Assembly (NCBI GenBank): GCA_963736595.1
Contig: CAVTPG010000011.1
Span: 310,001-374,000, forward strand
Direction: 5' to 3'
DNA length: 64,000 bases
DNA from: Parapontixanthobacter sp963736595
GTDB taxonomy: Bacteria; Pseudomonadota; Alphaproteobacteria; Sphingomonadales; Sphingomonadaceae
How positions within the stretch are numbered: position 1 is the first letter of the stretch; each line of letters begins with the position of its first letter. A model generated the notes under the pieces. It saw only the letters and a program-made list of their open reading frames with translations, had not been told where the DNA came from and did no database searches. Position numbers and translations under genes: made by a program. This document shows, piece by piece, positions 26,502 to 35,720 of the stretch.

Positions 26502-26805
26502 CGGTGTTCTCCGTAGGTTGCGCGACGACATCGGCGCCCGCCTCGCTAGCGCAAACGCGTACGATTTCCGCCACCCGCGCACGATCGACTTGCGCAAGTT
26601 CGCTCGAATTTTTCTCCATGAACGTGTCCGCCGTGCATTCGCAAACAGGCGTGATGAGATCGCTGCCGATACCAAAGTTTTCAGACACTTGCTGGCACTG
26701 TTCGACAACTGCTGTGCGCACTTGACCGCCCACTTGCTCCATGGCCGCATCGCACGCTGTGAGTGACAGCGCCGCGCCGCAGAGCGTTAAAAATTTCAAT
26801 GTCAT
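26494..26805 (-). CDS. Small predicted lipoprotein, function unknown
   Basis: The protein is 103 residues. Its signal sequence ends in a lipobox (SLTAC, Cys at residue 18), so it should be anchored in the envelope. The mature part has five more cysteines (VEQCQQVSENF, TPVCECTAD, RVCASEAG). AAGGA lies about eight bases before the ATG. It sits between odhB and lpd, 19 bp after odhB and overlapping the lpd start by 8 bp, so it belongs to the TCA operon, although nothing in it suggests a catalytic role. Confidence 0.7.
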   Translation of the reverse strand: MTLKFLTLCGAALSLTACDAAMEQVGGQVRTAVVEQCQQVSENFGIGSDLITPVCECTADTFMEKNSSELAQVDRARVAEIVRVCASEAGADVVAQPTENTGA

Positions 26806-26824
26806 GGTGTCATTCCTTGGCCGG

Positions 26825-28117
26825 TCACAAATCGATCAGCATTCGGGTGGGATCTTCGATGGCTTCTTTGATGATTTTTAAGGCCGTCACCGCTTCGCGT
26901 CCATCGATCAGACGGTGATCGTAGCTGAGCGCCAGATACATCATTGGGCGCACAACGATTTCGCCATCGATGACGACCGCGCGATCCTCGATCCGGTGCA
27001 GACCGAGAACGGCGCTTTGCGGGGGGTTGATGATCGGAGTGGACATGAGCGAGCCGAACACGCCGCCGTTTGAAATGGTGAAGGTGCCGCCCTTCATATC
27101 TTCCATCGTCAACGTGCCGTCCTTGGCACGCCCGCCATAATCAGCGATGTCTTTCTCGATTTGCGCAAAGCCCTTTTTGTCCGCATCGCGAATGACCGGC
27201 ACAACCAAGCCGTTGGGTGCGCTGACCGCTACCGAAATATCGACATAATCGTGGTAGATGATTTCGTCGCCCTCGATATAGGCGTTCGCGGCGGGCACGT
27301 CTTTCAAGGCCAGGCAGGCTGCTTTGGCGAAAAAGCCCATAAAGCCCAGCTTGATGTCATGCTTTTTGGCGAACAGTTCTTTGTATTTTGTGCGCGCGTC
27401 GATCACCGCTGACATATCGCAATCGTTGAACGTGGTGAGCAGGGCAGCATTATCCTGCGCCCCCTTTAAACGCTTGGCGATAGTCTGGCGCATCCGCGTC
27501 ATCTTCACGCGCTCTTCGTTTCTGCCTTCGCGCCGCTCAGCGCCATGCTCGGCGCTCGAAGTGCTAGCGACCTGCTGGGCCTGTGCGGGAGCTGCACCAG
27601 CAATATTATCGCCGTTATTGCGCTTGGCTTTGGCGGCGCTCAGCACATCTTCTTTGGTCAAGCGCCCATCTTTGCCGGTGCCCGTGATGGTCGATGGGTC
27701 CAGACCATGTTCCAGCACCGCACGCCGCACGGCTGGCGACAAGGTTTGTGCAGCATCATAGGCGGCATCGCTTGTTTTTGGTTTCGGAGCTGCGTCGCTT
27801 GGAGCATCGCCGCTGCTTGGCTCATCGCCTGACCCATCATTTTGCTTGGCAGAAGCCGCCTTCTCGCCGGACGCACTTGCGCCCTCTTCGATCACTGCCA
27901 GCAATGCGCCGACTTCGACGGTATCGCCGACCGCAACGCTTTGCGTTTTCAACACACCGGCAATCGGCGAGGGTACTTCGATCGCGACCTTATCGGTCTC
28001 CAGACTGGCGATCGGTTCATCCACTGCCACCGCGTCGCCCGGCTGTTTCAGCCATTCGCCAATTGTGGCTTCGGCAACCGATTCGCCCAATGTCGGGACT
28101 TTGACTTCTTGAGCCAT
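26825..28117 (-). CDS. odhB: 2-oxoglutarate dehydrogenase E2, dihydrolipoyllysine succinyltransferase
   Basis: Transfers the succinyl group from E1-bound thiamine diphosphate to CoA through lipoyl-lysine. The product is 430 residues. The lipoyl domain covers residues 1-80, with the modified Lys in LETDKVAIEV. A linker rich in Ala, Ser and Pro follows, then the E1/E3-binding domain (SPAVRRAVLEHGLDP, GKDGRLTKEDVL) and the catalytic domain with YDHRLIDGREAV. The lipoyl and catalytic motifs fit the succinyl (SucB) type. It lies 12 bp after sucA in the same operon. Confidence 0.96.
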   Translation of the reverse strand: MAQEVKVPTLGESVAEATIGEWLKQPGDAVAVDEPIASLETDKVAIEVPSPIAGVLKTQSVAVGDTVEVGALLAVIEEGASASGEKAASAKQNDGSGDEPSSGDAPSDAAPKPKTSDAAYDAAQTLSPAVRRAVLEHGLDPSTITGTGKDGRLTKEDVLSAAKAKRNNGDNIAGAAPAQAQQVASTSSAEHGAERREGRNEERVKMTRMRQTIAKRLKGAQDNAALLTTFNDCDMSAVIDARTKYKELFAKKHDIKLGFMGFFAKAACLALKDVPAANAYIEGDEIIYHDYVDISVAVSAPNGLVVPVIRDADKKGFAQIEKDIADYGGRAKDGTLTMEDMKGGTFTISNGGVFGSLMSTPIINPPQSAVLGLHRIEDRAVVIDGEIVVRPMMYLALSYDHRLIDGREAVTALKIIKEAIEDPTRMLIDL

Positions 28118-28129
28118 GCGTGTGTTCCT

Positions 28130-30973
28130 CTAGGATTTCGTAATCGTTGGGCGGGTAATCGTGACTTTGGCCGTTTTGCCGACATTCGCAAGGTCGAGCG
28201 CCAGGCTGACCAGCCCATCCTGCTGCATCTGATGCCGCGCAGCAAAGCCGGTCGCAGGCGATGCGGCCACTTCGCGACCTGCATAAATCGGGCGCAGCGC
28301 GTGTCCGGCATCCATTGCCGCTTGCTCGATCAGACGATCGACAAAGAACCATGCGCCATTGTTTTTCGGCTCTTCCTGACACCAGACGATCTCTTCTAGA
28401 TTGGTCATGCGTTTTAGCCGCACCGATAGCGGATTGCCGGGGAAGGGATACAATTGTTCCAGCCGCACAATGGAGATGTCGCCGATCTCTTCCTTATTGC
28501 GCCGCTCGATGAGATCGTAAGCAACTTTGCCTGAACACAGCACAATCCGGCGTACATTTTCATCCGGAATATCGGTCGTGTCGCTAACGATCCGGCGGAA
28601 GTGGCTATCGCCGATAAATTCCTCGCGCGCGGACTTTGCTAAAGGATGCCGCAGCAAGGATTTCGGTGTCATTACGATTAGGGGCTTGCGGAAAGGACGC
28701 AGCATTTGCCGGCGCAGCACATGGAAGTAATTGGCTGGCACAGTGATATTGCACACCTGAATATTGTCATTTGCGCAAAGCTGTAAGAAGCGTTCGAGCC
28801 GCGCCGAACTATGTTCTGGGCCTTGTCCTTCATAGCCATGTGGCAACAGCATGACGAGACCGTTCGCACGCAGCCATTTGACTTCGCCCGCTGCAATAAA
28901 CTGATCGATCATGATCTGCGCGCCATTGGCAAAATCGCCAAACTGCGCTTCCCACATGACCAGTGTTTTCGGGTCCGCCAGCGCAAAACCATACTCGAAA
29001 CCTAGTACGCCATATTCCGACAATGTGCTGTCATACACCTCGAACTTGCCATGCGGCAGAGTCGCGAGCGGAATATATTTGCGCTCGTCATTCTGGTCGA
29101 TCCACATCGCATGGCGCTGGCTGAATGTGCCGCGCCCGGAATCCTGACCCGACAGGCGTACACCGAACCCTTCGGTCACAAGGCTGCCGAAGCCAAGCGC
29201 TTCCGCCGTGGCCCAGTCGAAGCCTTCGCCAGTGTCAAACATCTTGGCTTTCGCTGCGATGACGCGGCCCAGAGTTTTGTGGATCGTGATGTCATCGGGA
29301 ACGGTGGTGAGCGTTCGGCCGAGGCTGTCGAACAGCTTCTCCTCGATGCCCGTCTCCACATTGCGTCGCGCAGTTTCCGGATCGGCTGGCTTGTTCAGGC
29401 CCGCCCAGCGTCCGCCAAACCAGTCCGCCTCATTGGGCTTGTAGCTTTTCGAAGCTTCAAATTCGTCAGATAGCAATCCGGTAAAATCATCTACCAGACC
29501 TTTGGCAAATTCATTCTCGATCGCGCCTTCTGAAACCAGCCGCTCTTCGTAAAGCGTCGAAACTTTCGGGTGTTCGCGAATAGCATCATACATGAGCGGC
29601 TGTGTAAATTTGGGCTCGTCGCCCTCATTGTGACCGAAGCGGCGATAGCACCACATATCGATTACGATGTCGCGGCGGAATTTCTGGCGATATTCGATGG
29701 CCAGTTTGCAAGCGAAAGTAACAGCTTCAGGATCATCGCCATTGACGTGCAGGATCGGGGCCTGAACGCCTTTCGCGACGTCAGATGGGTAGGGGGAAGA
29801 CCGCGCAAATTGCGGGCTGGTGGTAAAGCCGATCTGGTTGTTGATGACGAAGTGAATACATCCGCCGGTGCTGTAACCGCGCACGCCTGACAAGCCGAAA
29901 CACTCCCATACCACGCCTTGTCCGGCAAAAGCCGCATCGCCGTGAATAAGGACGGGCAGGACTTCCTTATGGCTGTCCAAATCGTCACGAAACGCTTGTT
30001 GTGCGCGGGTTTTGCCAAGAACCACCGGATCGACCGCTTCCAGATGGCTGGGGTTGGGGACCAGCGACATATGCACGTTGATCCCGTCGAATTCACGGTC
30101 GGTGCTTGTGCCAAGGTGATATTTGACATCGCCCGATCCGCCGACATCGTCGGGATTGGAACTGCCACCGGAAAATTCGTGGAAGATGACCTTATAAGGC
30201 TTGCCCATGACATTGGCGAGAATGTTCAATCGCCCGCGATGCGCCATGCCGTAGATGATTTCGCGCACGCCCATCTGGCCGCCATATTTGATCACAGCTT
30301 CCAGCGCCGGGATCATGGATTCGCCGCCATCCAGGCCGAACCGCTTGGTCCCGACATATTTCTTGCCGAGGAAGTTTTCATACTGCTCGCCGCGAATTAC
30401 CGCCGCCAAGATTGCGCGCTTGCCTTCCGGCGTAAACTGGATCGTATCGCCGGGAGATTCGAACTTTTCCTGCAAAAACCGACGTTCGCCAACATCCGAA
30501 ATATGCATATATTCCAGACCGACCTTGCCGCAGTAATTTGCGCGCAAAATGTCGATCAGATCACCAATTTTGACCCATTCAAGGCCGAGATTGCCGCCGA
30601 CATAGACTTCGAGATCTTCCTTGCCAGCAAAGCCATGCCATTCCAGTGTCAGATCTTCCGGCATTTCGCGCTGCGCAAGACCAAGCGGATCAAGGTCCGC
30701 CGCCAGATGTCCGCGCACCCGGTACAGGCGGATCAGCAACATCGCTTTGATCGAGTTGTTGGCCGCTGCTTCGACCCCGGCACTGTCGAGCGCCTTGCCA
30801 GCCTTAGCCGCAGCGGCTTTGACCGTCTGCTTCATAACGGTCGGGTCAAGCGCCTGCGTCAGATCATCCTCATGACCTGTTAGCGGCCATTTCGGATTGG
30901 CCCATGAGGGACCGGGCTGTGCGCCGTCCTGATCGCCCATTTCGGGAAGGAAATCGTGGTTTTCGTTACCCAT
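28130..30973 (-). CDS. sucA: 2-oxoglutarate dehydrogenase E1
   Basis: Thiamine diphosphate-dependent decarboxylase that passes succinyl to OdhB in the TCA cycle. The product is 947 residues, normal length. Characteristic segments: IYGMAHRGRLNILANVMGKP, GDVKYHLGTSTDREFDG, the thiamine region HGDAAFAGQGVVWECFGLSG with NNQIGFTT, and the C-terminal LLPHGYEGQGPEHSSARLER. It sits upstream of odhB and 59 bp downstream of sucD. Confidence 0.98.
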   Translation of the reverse strand: MGNENHDFLPEMGDQDGAQPGPSWANPKWPLTGHEDDLTQALDPTVMKQTVKAAAAKAGKALDSAGVEAAANNSIKAMLLIRLYRVRGHLAADLDPLGLAQREMPEDLTLEWHGFAGKEDLEVYVGGNLGLEWVKIGDLIDILRANYCGKVGLEYMHISDVGERRFLQEKFESPGDTIQFTPEGKRAILAAVIRGEQYENFLGKKYVGTKRFGLDGGESMIPALEAVIKYGGQMGVREIIYGMAHRGRLNILANVMGKPYKVIFHEFSGGSSNPDDVGGSGDVKYHLGTSTDREFDGINVHMSLVPNPSHLEAVDPVVLGKTRAQQAFRDDLDSHKEVLPVLIHGDAAFAGQGVVWECFGLSGVRGYSTGGCIHFVINNQIGFTTSPQFARSSPYPSDVAKGVQAPILHVNGDDPEAVTFACKLAIEYRQKFRRDIVIDMWCYRRFGHNEGDEPKFTQPLMYDAIREHPKVSTLYEERLVSEGAIENEFAKGLVDDFTGLLSDEFEASKSYKPNEADWFGGRWAGLNKPADPETARRNVETGIEEKLFDSLGRTLTTVPDDITIHKTLGRVIAAKAKMFDTGEGFDWATAEALGFGSLVTEGFGVRLSGQDSGRGTFSQRHAMWIDQNDERKYIPLATLPHGKFEVYDSTLSEYGVLGFEYGFALADPKTLVMWEAQFGDFANGAQIMIDQFIAAGEVKWLRANGLVMLLPHGYEGQGPEHSSARLERFLQLCANDNIQVCNITVPANYFHVLRRQMLRPFRKPLIVMTPKSLLRHPLAKSAREEFIGDSHFRRIVSDTTDIPDENVRRIVLCSGKVAYDLIERRNKEEIGDISIVRLEQLYPFPGNPLSVRLKRMTNLEEIVWCQEEPKNNGAWFFVDRLIEQAAMDAGHALRPIYAGREVAASPATGFAARHQMQQDGLVSLALDLANVGKTAKVTITRPTITKS

Positions 30974-31032
30974 GAGCTTGTCCTGTAAGGGCTAGTTTGG
31001 GGCCTGACCGAATGGCCGGGCCGCGCGCAAAA

Positions 31033-31923
31033 TCAGACCGTTTCTTTCAACATAGCATCGAGCGTCGTGCCGAGTTCGGACGGGGACGGAGAGACGCGAA
31101 TGCCTGCTGCTTCCATCGCCGCGATCTTGTCATCCGCTCCGCCTTTGCCGCCCGACACAATCGCACCCGCATGACCCATCCGGCGACCGGGAGGCGCCGT
31201 GCGTCCTGCGATAAAGCCAACGGTTGGCTTCTTGCGACCCTTGGCGGCTTCCTGCTTCAAGAATTCAGCAGCTTCTTCTTCTGCGCTGCCGCCAATCTCG
31301 CCGATCATGATGATCGATTTGGTGGCGTCATCGTCCAAAAACAGGTCCAGCACGTCGATGAAGTTTGTGCCGTTAACTGGATCGCCGCCAATGCCGACTG
31401 CCGTGGTCTGGCCAAGGCCGACCATCGTGGTCTGATGCACGGCTTCGTATGTCAGTGTGCCGGAGCGCGAGACGACGCCGACCGAGCCAGCCTTGAAGAT
31501 AGAGCCGGGCATGATGCCAATTTTACATTCGCCGGGAGTCAGAACACCGGGGCAATTTGGGCCGATCAGGCGCGAATTTGAGCCTTCGAGTGCAGCTTTC
31601 ACCCGCACCATGTCCAGCACCGGAATGCCTTCGGTAATCGTGATTATCAGTTCCATTTCGGCATCGATCGCTTCGCAGATCGCATCGGCGGCGAAGGGCG
31701 GCGGCACATAGATGCAGGAGGCGGTCGCGCCGGTGGCGGCTTTGGCTTCAGACACGGTGTTAAAATTCGGCAGGCCAATATGCGTCGTCCCGCCTTTGCC
31801 GGGCGTCACGCCCGCAACCATTTGCGTGCCGTAATCCAGCGCCTGCTGCGTGTGGAACGTGCCTGTATCACCGGTCATGCCTTGCGTGATGACCTTGGTA
31901 TCTTTGTTTACGAGGATGGACAT
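31033..31923 (-). CDS. sucD: Succinate-CoA ligase subunit alpha
   Basis: Alpha subunit carrying the phospho-histidine in the conversion of succinyl-CoA to succinate with ATP or GTP formation. The product is 296 residues. The Rossmann CoA-binding part has TQGMTGDTGTFHTQQALDYG, and the active-site His lies in RRMGHAGAIVSGGKGGA. The beta subunit gene sucC, often adjacent, is not in this window; a small membrane gene takes the place between mdh and sucD. Confidence 0.97.
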   Translation of the reverse strand: MSILVNKDTKVITQGMTGDTGTFHTQQALDYGTQMVAGVTPGKGGTTHIGLPNFNTVSEAKAATGATASCIYVPPPFAADAICEAIDAEMELIITITEGIPVLDMVRVKAALEGSNSRLIGPNCPGVLTPGECKIGIMPGSIFKAGSVGVVSRSGTLTYEAVHQTTMVGLGQTTAVGIGGDPVNGTNFIDVLDLFLDDDATKSIIMIGEIGGSAEEEAAEFLKQEAAKGRKKPTVGFIAGRTAPPGRRMGHAGAIVSGGKGGADDKIAAMEAAGIRVSPSPSELGTTLDAMLKETV

Positions 31924-31942
31924 TGATTACTCTCCGAAACGT

Positions 31943-32239
31943 CTAAGTTGTTCTTTGAAATCGGCGGTTGAAGAAAGCCAATGCGAACAGCAGCCATCCT
32001 ATTGAAATCGGACCTATGACAATCATCACAAGCATTGGGCCATATGGATCGCTGAGCATCGGCGGGCCGGCTGTCGTACTCTCCAGCCAAACGAGCAAAA
32101 GAATAAACGGGACCGTGAAGGCGGTTCCTGATGCCCATCGGTTGCTAGAACCGAAACGATACATCGCGATCCAAAGTGCCGAAAAACGGCGCGAATGCAG
32201 CTCAGCCATTGCCGACGCAGCAATTGTAAAGGCTCTCAC
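31943..32239 (-). CDS. Small two-span membrane protein, function unknown
   Basis: A 98-residue frame starting at GTG 32239, which overlaps the mdh stop as GTGA and suggests translational coupling. It has two hydrophobic segments (AFTVPFILLLVWLEST and MLVMIVIGPISIGWLLFALAF) and a short basic C-terminus. A downstream ATG (32209) is an alternative start. It lies between mdh and sucD on the same strand. No family was recognised; the coupling and the two clean membrane spans are the reasons for calling it real. Confidence 0.5.
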   Translation of the reverse strand: MRAFTIAASAMAELHSRRFSALWIAMYRFGSSNRWASGTAFTVPFILLLVWLESTTAGPPMLSDPYGPMLVMIVIGPISIGWLLFALAFFNRRFQRTT

Positions 32240-33198
32240 GCAAGCGTGCTATCCAGCCCCTTACAAGCCGCCAGCAGTTCTTCAACCGCATCAACGCTCA
32301 CTTTGAAACCCTGCTTCGCTTCATCATCCAGTTCGATTTCCACGATCCGCTCGACGCCGCCCGCACCAATTACAATCGGCACGCCAACATACAAGCCATC
32401 AACACCATATTGGCCATCGAGATAGGCCGCACATGGCAGCACGCGCTTTTTGTCCTTGAGATAAGCTTCGGCCATTTGGATCGCGGCGGTGGCTGGGGCG
32501 TAATAGGCCGAACCATTGCCGAGCAAGCCGACGATTTCGCCGCCGCCGCCACGGGTGCGCTTGACGATGGCGTCCATCTTGTCCTGCGTGGACCAGCCCA
32601 TCTTGATGAGGTCGGGCACTGGAATGCCCGCAACGGTCGAATATTCGAGCACCGGCACCATCGTATCGCCATGGCCGCCCAACACGAATGCCGTAACATC
32701 CTCAACCGACACGTTGAACTCGTCTGCCAGAAAGTGGCGAAAGCGCGCGCTGTCCAACACACCGGCCATGCCGACGACTTTGTTGTGTGGCAGACCCGAA
32801 TATTCGCGCAGCGCCCACACCATCGCGTCCAGCGGATTGGTAATACAGATCACGAACGCATCGGGCGCGTGTTGCTTGATGCCTGCGCCGACCGCACCCA
32901 TAACCTTAAGGTTGATACCGAGCAAATCGTCGCGGCTCATCCCCGGTTTGCGCGGTACACCGGCAGTCACGATGATGACATCTGCGCCCGCGATATCGGC
33001 GTAGTCATTCGTGCCTTTGAGGTTTGCATCGAACCCATCGACCGGAGCCGCCTGACTAAGGTCCAACGCTTTGCCGGCGGGCATACCTTCGGCAATGTCG
33101 AACAGGACGACGTCGCCCATTTCTTTCGATGCTGCGAGGTGGGCGAGAGTACCGCCGATCATTCCGGCGCCGATCAGGGCGATTTTCTTGCGAGCCAT
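32236..33198 (-). CDS. mdh: Malate dehydrogenase (LDH-like type)
   Basis: NAD-dependent malate/oxaloacetate interconversion in the TCA cycle. The product is 320 residues. The NAD-binding motif is IGAGMIGGTLAHLA at residues 9-22, substrate Arg residues lie around VPRKPGMSRDDL, and the catalytic His is in LGGHGDTMVPV. The length and GMSRDDL loop fit the LDH-like MDH of alphaproteobacteria. It is the first gene of the mdh-sucD-sucA-odhB-lpd block and is preceded by an inverted-repeat leader. Confidence 0.97.
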   Translation of the reverse strand: MARKKIALIGAGMIGGTLAHLAASKEMGDVVLFDIAEGMPAGKALDLSQAAPVDGFDANLKGTNDYADIAGADVIIVTAGVPRKPGMSRDDLLGINLKVMGAVGAGIKQHAPDAFVICITNPLDAMVWALREYSGLPHNKVVGMAGVLDSARFRHFLADEFNVSVEDVTAFVLGGHGDTMVPVLEYSTVAGIPVPDLIKMGWSTQDKMDAIVKRTRGGGGEIVGLLGNGSAYYAPATAAIQMAEAYLKDKKRVLPCAAYLDGQYGVDGLYVGVPIVIGAGGVERIVEIELDDEAKQGFKVSVDAVEELLAACKGLDSTLA

Positions 33199-33226
33199 AT
33201 TGGGTCAGACTATCCTTACAGAGAAT

Positions 33227-33279
33227 ATGCGGGACCGTGGCAGGATCGAAGCCCGAAGCGCGCCGATAAAGTCCCGCAT
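33227..33279 (-). promoter_or_regulatory. Inverted repeat in the mdh leader
   Basis: ATGCGGGAC (33227-33235) is repeated as its exact inverse GTCCCGCAT (33271-33279), a 9-bp stem around a 35-base GC-rich loop. It ends 28 bp upstream of the mdh start. No known riboswitch was recognised. A leader structure controlling the TCA operon is one reading. The rest of the 292-bp gap to the next gene shows nothing else that I can name. Confidence 0.4.
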
Positions 33280-33490
33280 GGACAGCGCGCCGGGTATCAG
33301 CTTGGCAAAAAGGATTAGGCTCGCCGATAAGTGATTGCAACCGACAAAAACGACAATCTTTGCAAATAGTTCGCAGTTGCAATAGACGTTTCAATGCGCA
33401 GGAACAGAACACAAAACGCAGGCCGTTCGTAACGGAAATGCCTGATGGCGCAAATCTATCCCGCAAATGTGCCGCAAATTTTGTGCGTAT

Positions 33491-33796
33491 TTAAGCGTGG
33501 CTGAGCGATCGCTCCAACTGCCGAGCCATCGGCGCATCGAAAGACCGGCACAGGGCTAGCCACATGGCGTACTGCCCGGCGTCGCCATCGTAATGCGCTT
33601 GTTCTGCGCTTTGGCGCGCTGCTGCCGCTGCACCCAACCCGTGCTGCGAAAAATAATCGAGTGCGACGCGCAGATCCAGACCTTCGGCACTGCTATGCGC
33701 ATTGTCATTCGCGGGAGTTGCAGCCGCGCGATAGAACACTGTGCGCGCCAATGGCGACGGCACGCGCAACTGCGCGGAAGCGATGTCGTATGTCAT
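33491..33796 (-). CDS. Small protein, function unknown
   Basis: A 101-residue protein starting at ATG 33796 (MTYDIASAQLRVPSPLARTV), with AAAGGG about five bases upstream; the frame is open to 33871 without a site. It is Ala-rich and probably helical and cytoplasmic (no signal peptide). The segment LDLRVALDYFSQHGLGAAAA is followed by several further helices. It lies alone between mdh and the cell-wall hydrolase on the same strand. I do not recognise the family. Confidence 0.6.
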   Translation of the reverse strand: MTYDIASAQLRVPSPLARTVFYRAAATPANDNAHSSAEGLDLRVALDYFSQHGLGAAAAARQSAEQAHYDGDAGQYAMWLALCRSFDAPMARQLERSLSHA

Positions 33797-33981
33797 GCGA
33801 ACCCTTTGACGATACTTTGGCCGATATTTCGAACCAATATTTCGGTATATTGTGGGGTCAGCCTCTAGCATCGCAGCAATAAGGTAGTGTTGTGCGATAG
33901 AGTTTATGCGGTCTTAAGGATGTTTCGCATTTGTCTGCAAGGCGGGCAGATCAAGCCGACCCAAGGCCACACAAGCGCGAA

Positions 33982-35187
33982 CTATTCAGCAGTTTTCAGC
34001 TTAGCTCGCGAATGCGCCGGATCAAGCGTTCCGGCCTCGTCCGCTTTCAATCGCGATCCACCACCAACGCGCAGCTTGCCACTGTCCTTGTCGGCGTGCA
34101 GGCGCGACTGTGGCGCTTGTGGAACTGCAGCGGGCGGCGGTGCTATCTCGCTGACCATGTCGGGCAGCGCGGATGCATCTCCTGCCGGAAGCTGGTCGAG
34201 CGCAATCGTGAGCAAAGCATTGTCAACCGGAACGACTTCGCGCTGCGCAATGAAACTATCGGCAGAGCGTTCATACCCGCCATGGCGCGTAGTAAAGGCG
34301 GTCGGTGTGCCGGATTTGCCGCGCCAGCGGTAAAAACGGTGTTCGCCCAATGCGCCGACTGGGTGCAGATGCGGAGCCCATACCGGACGCACCGCGTGGG
34401 TGTGGTAGTGCGTGGCCAGCCCCACCTTGCCAAAAACTTCACCGGCCAGCGCTTTGTTCGCGATGTCCAGTGCCCGCACCCAGGCATATTTATTGGGTTT
34501 GCGAGCCATCGATCCGTCGCAGGTAAAGCTGAACTGGCAGCCCGTGACGCGCTCAGACCCCTGAAACACGACGTTACAGACACCGGCGGGATAGGCGGGA
34601 TGATTTACGCGATTAAGCACGACTTGTGCCACTGCCTGTTGTCCGGCGACCCCTTCACTGGCCGCTTCGTAATAGACCGCCATGGCCAGACATTCGGCGG
34701 CGCGTCCGCGATCAAGTGCCGATCCAGCGAAGGCAAAACGGCGGGCAGTAGGTCCAGCATCAATTATCGGACCAGCAGAAATACGCGCAAATTCGCTAGT
34801 GTCGCCGTTAATGACGTCTTCCAGAGCGCCGCCACCAAGCGGTGGTCCGAACAGTCCGGGTTTCATAGCGGATGGCAGTTCGCCAGTCTCGGATAACGGC
34901 GCAGCGCCACCGATCGGAGCTACAGCAGAGGCCGACTGGATCGTGCCAGCCGTCGCCAGGCACAGTGCGCCGACTGCTAACAGCGGGGTCACCACTTTCC
35001 ATTTGGGTCTGGCCCGGATTTTTGCGGCAAGCAGCATATGAAACTCAAACAAAGGTTGTAACAATGGTTCCTGCCGGGAAGGGCGGAAATACGGACACTC
35101 GTCTGCGCGCCAGTCATCGCTCCCCGCTTGACGGGTGCCCGATGCCTGCGATCCGAAGGCGACTGCATTATTTATTTCGTTCACCAT
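33982..35187 (-). CDS. Cell wall hydrolase, SleB-like
   Basis: Putative peptidoglycan hydrolase of the SleB/CwlJ family. The domain (about 150 residues) starts at AAECLAMAVYYEAASEGVAG with the family's catalytic Glu, continues QQAVAQVVLNRVNHPAYPAG, CQFSFTCDGSM and ATHYHTHAVRPVWAPHL. A membrane or signal segment (WKVVTPLLAVGALCLATAGT) lies about 60 residues from the chosen start. The start is uncertain: the frame is open to 35340, with ATGs at 35211, 35187 and 35037, none with a strong ribosome site; 35037 would place the hydrophobic segment right at the N-terminus. A low-complexity Pro/Ala C-terminus follows the domain. Confidence 0.85.
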   Translation of the reverse strand: MVNEINNAVAFGSQASGTRQAGSDDWRADECPYFRPSRQEPLLQPLFEFHMLLAAKIRARPKWKVVTPLLAVGALCLATAGTIQSASAVAPIGGAAPLSETGELPSAMKPGLFGPPLGGGALEDVINGDTSEFARISAGPIIDAGPTARRFAFAGSALDRGRAAECLAMAVYYEAASEGVAGQQAVAQVVLNRVNHPAYPAGVCNVVFQGSERVTGCQFSFTCDGSMARKPNKYAWVRALDIANKALAGEVFGKVGLATHYHTHAVRPVWAPHLHPVGALGEHRFYRWRGKSGTPTAFTTRHGGYERSADSFIAQREVVPVDNALLTIALDQLPAGDASALPDMVSEIAPPPAAVPQAPQSRLHADKDSGKLRVGGGSRLKADEAGTLDPAHSRAKLKTAE

Positions 35188-35379
35188 AAGCGTTGAATGT
35201 GAACTCTTCATTGCCTGAGAGCTTACATCGGTCGAGCAGGTATGGCGAGCGCGGCACCGTGCTTGTGCCCATATGACACACACCGGCTGCCAAATCTTTC
35301 TCAGGAACACATACGTGAGCGCGCCAAGGCGTGACCCCATTTTGTAGGCGCCGTCTTGTATGGTCGGGGCAACGCCGCT

Positions 35380-35622
35380 AAAGGTCTGGCCGTGTCATAG
35401 GTTGCTCGCTTAACGGCGGGCCTAAGAGGGAAGAAGGGCGTCCGGTTTGGCGAAAGCCAACAAGACGAAGCCTTCGCTGCCCCCGCAACTGTGACCGGGG
35501 AGGGCGGCTTGCCCTGTGCCACTGGCTTTGATGCGGTTGCTGTTGTGCGATCGCGGTGAAGTTGGGAAGGCAGCAAGCCAATGCCTTTTGATCCGGGAGC
35601 CAGGAGACCTGCCGATGACCCG
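35380..35622 (+). promoter_or_regulatory. Cobalamin riboswitch upstream of btuB
   Basis: Conserved parts of the B12 riboswitch appear in order: the AGAGGGAA segment near 35425, CGCTGCCCCCGCAACTGTGACC near 35476-35497 (with the characteristic CCCCGCAACTGT), TGCCACTGG, and the B12 box GCCAGGAGACCTGCC near 35600-35613. It lies about 100 bp before btuB in the same direction. In this class, adenosylcobalamin binding normally shuts down expression of the uptake operon. Outer boundaries are approximate. Confidence 0.92.
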
Positions 35623-35720
35623 TCGATCGGCCGTGGGCGGGGTGTACCAAGGGTCAAGCGGAAGATGCGCAAAACGCATTTCTCGTCATGGGCGGAATAT
35701 GCCACATGATGGGAAGCCTT

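Noticed and set aside
29918..30883. Long open frame of 321 codons opposite sucA
   Set aside because: It mirrors the codon structure of sucA, has no family features, and sucA is certain on the other strand.
35641..35700. Terminator hairpin ATGCG-CAAAA-CGCAT downstream of the cobalamin riboswitch
   Set aside because: The stem is only 5 bp and the following T tract is short and interrupted; it may belong to the expression platform but is too weak to list.
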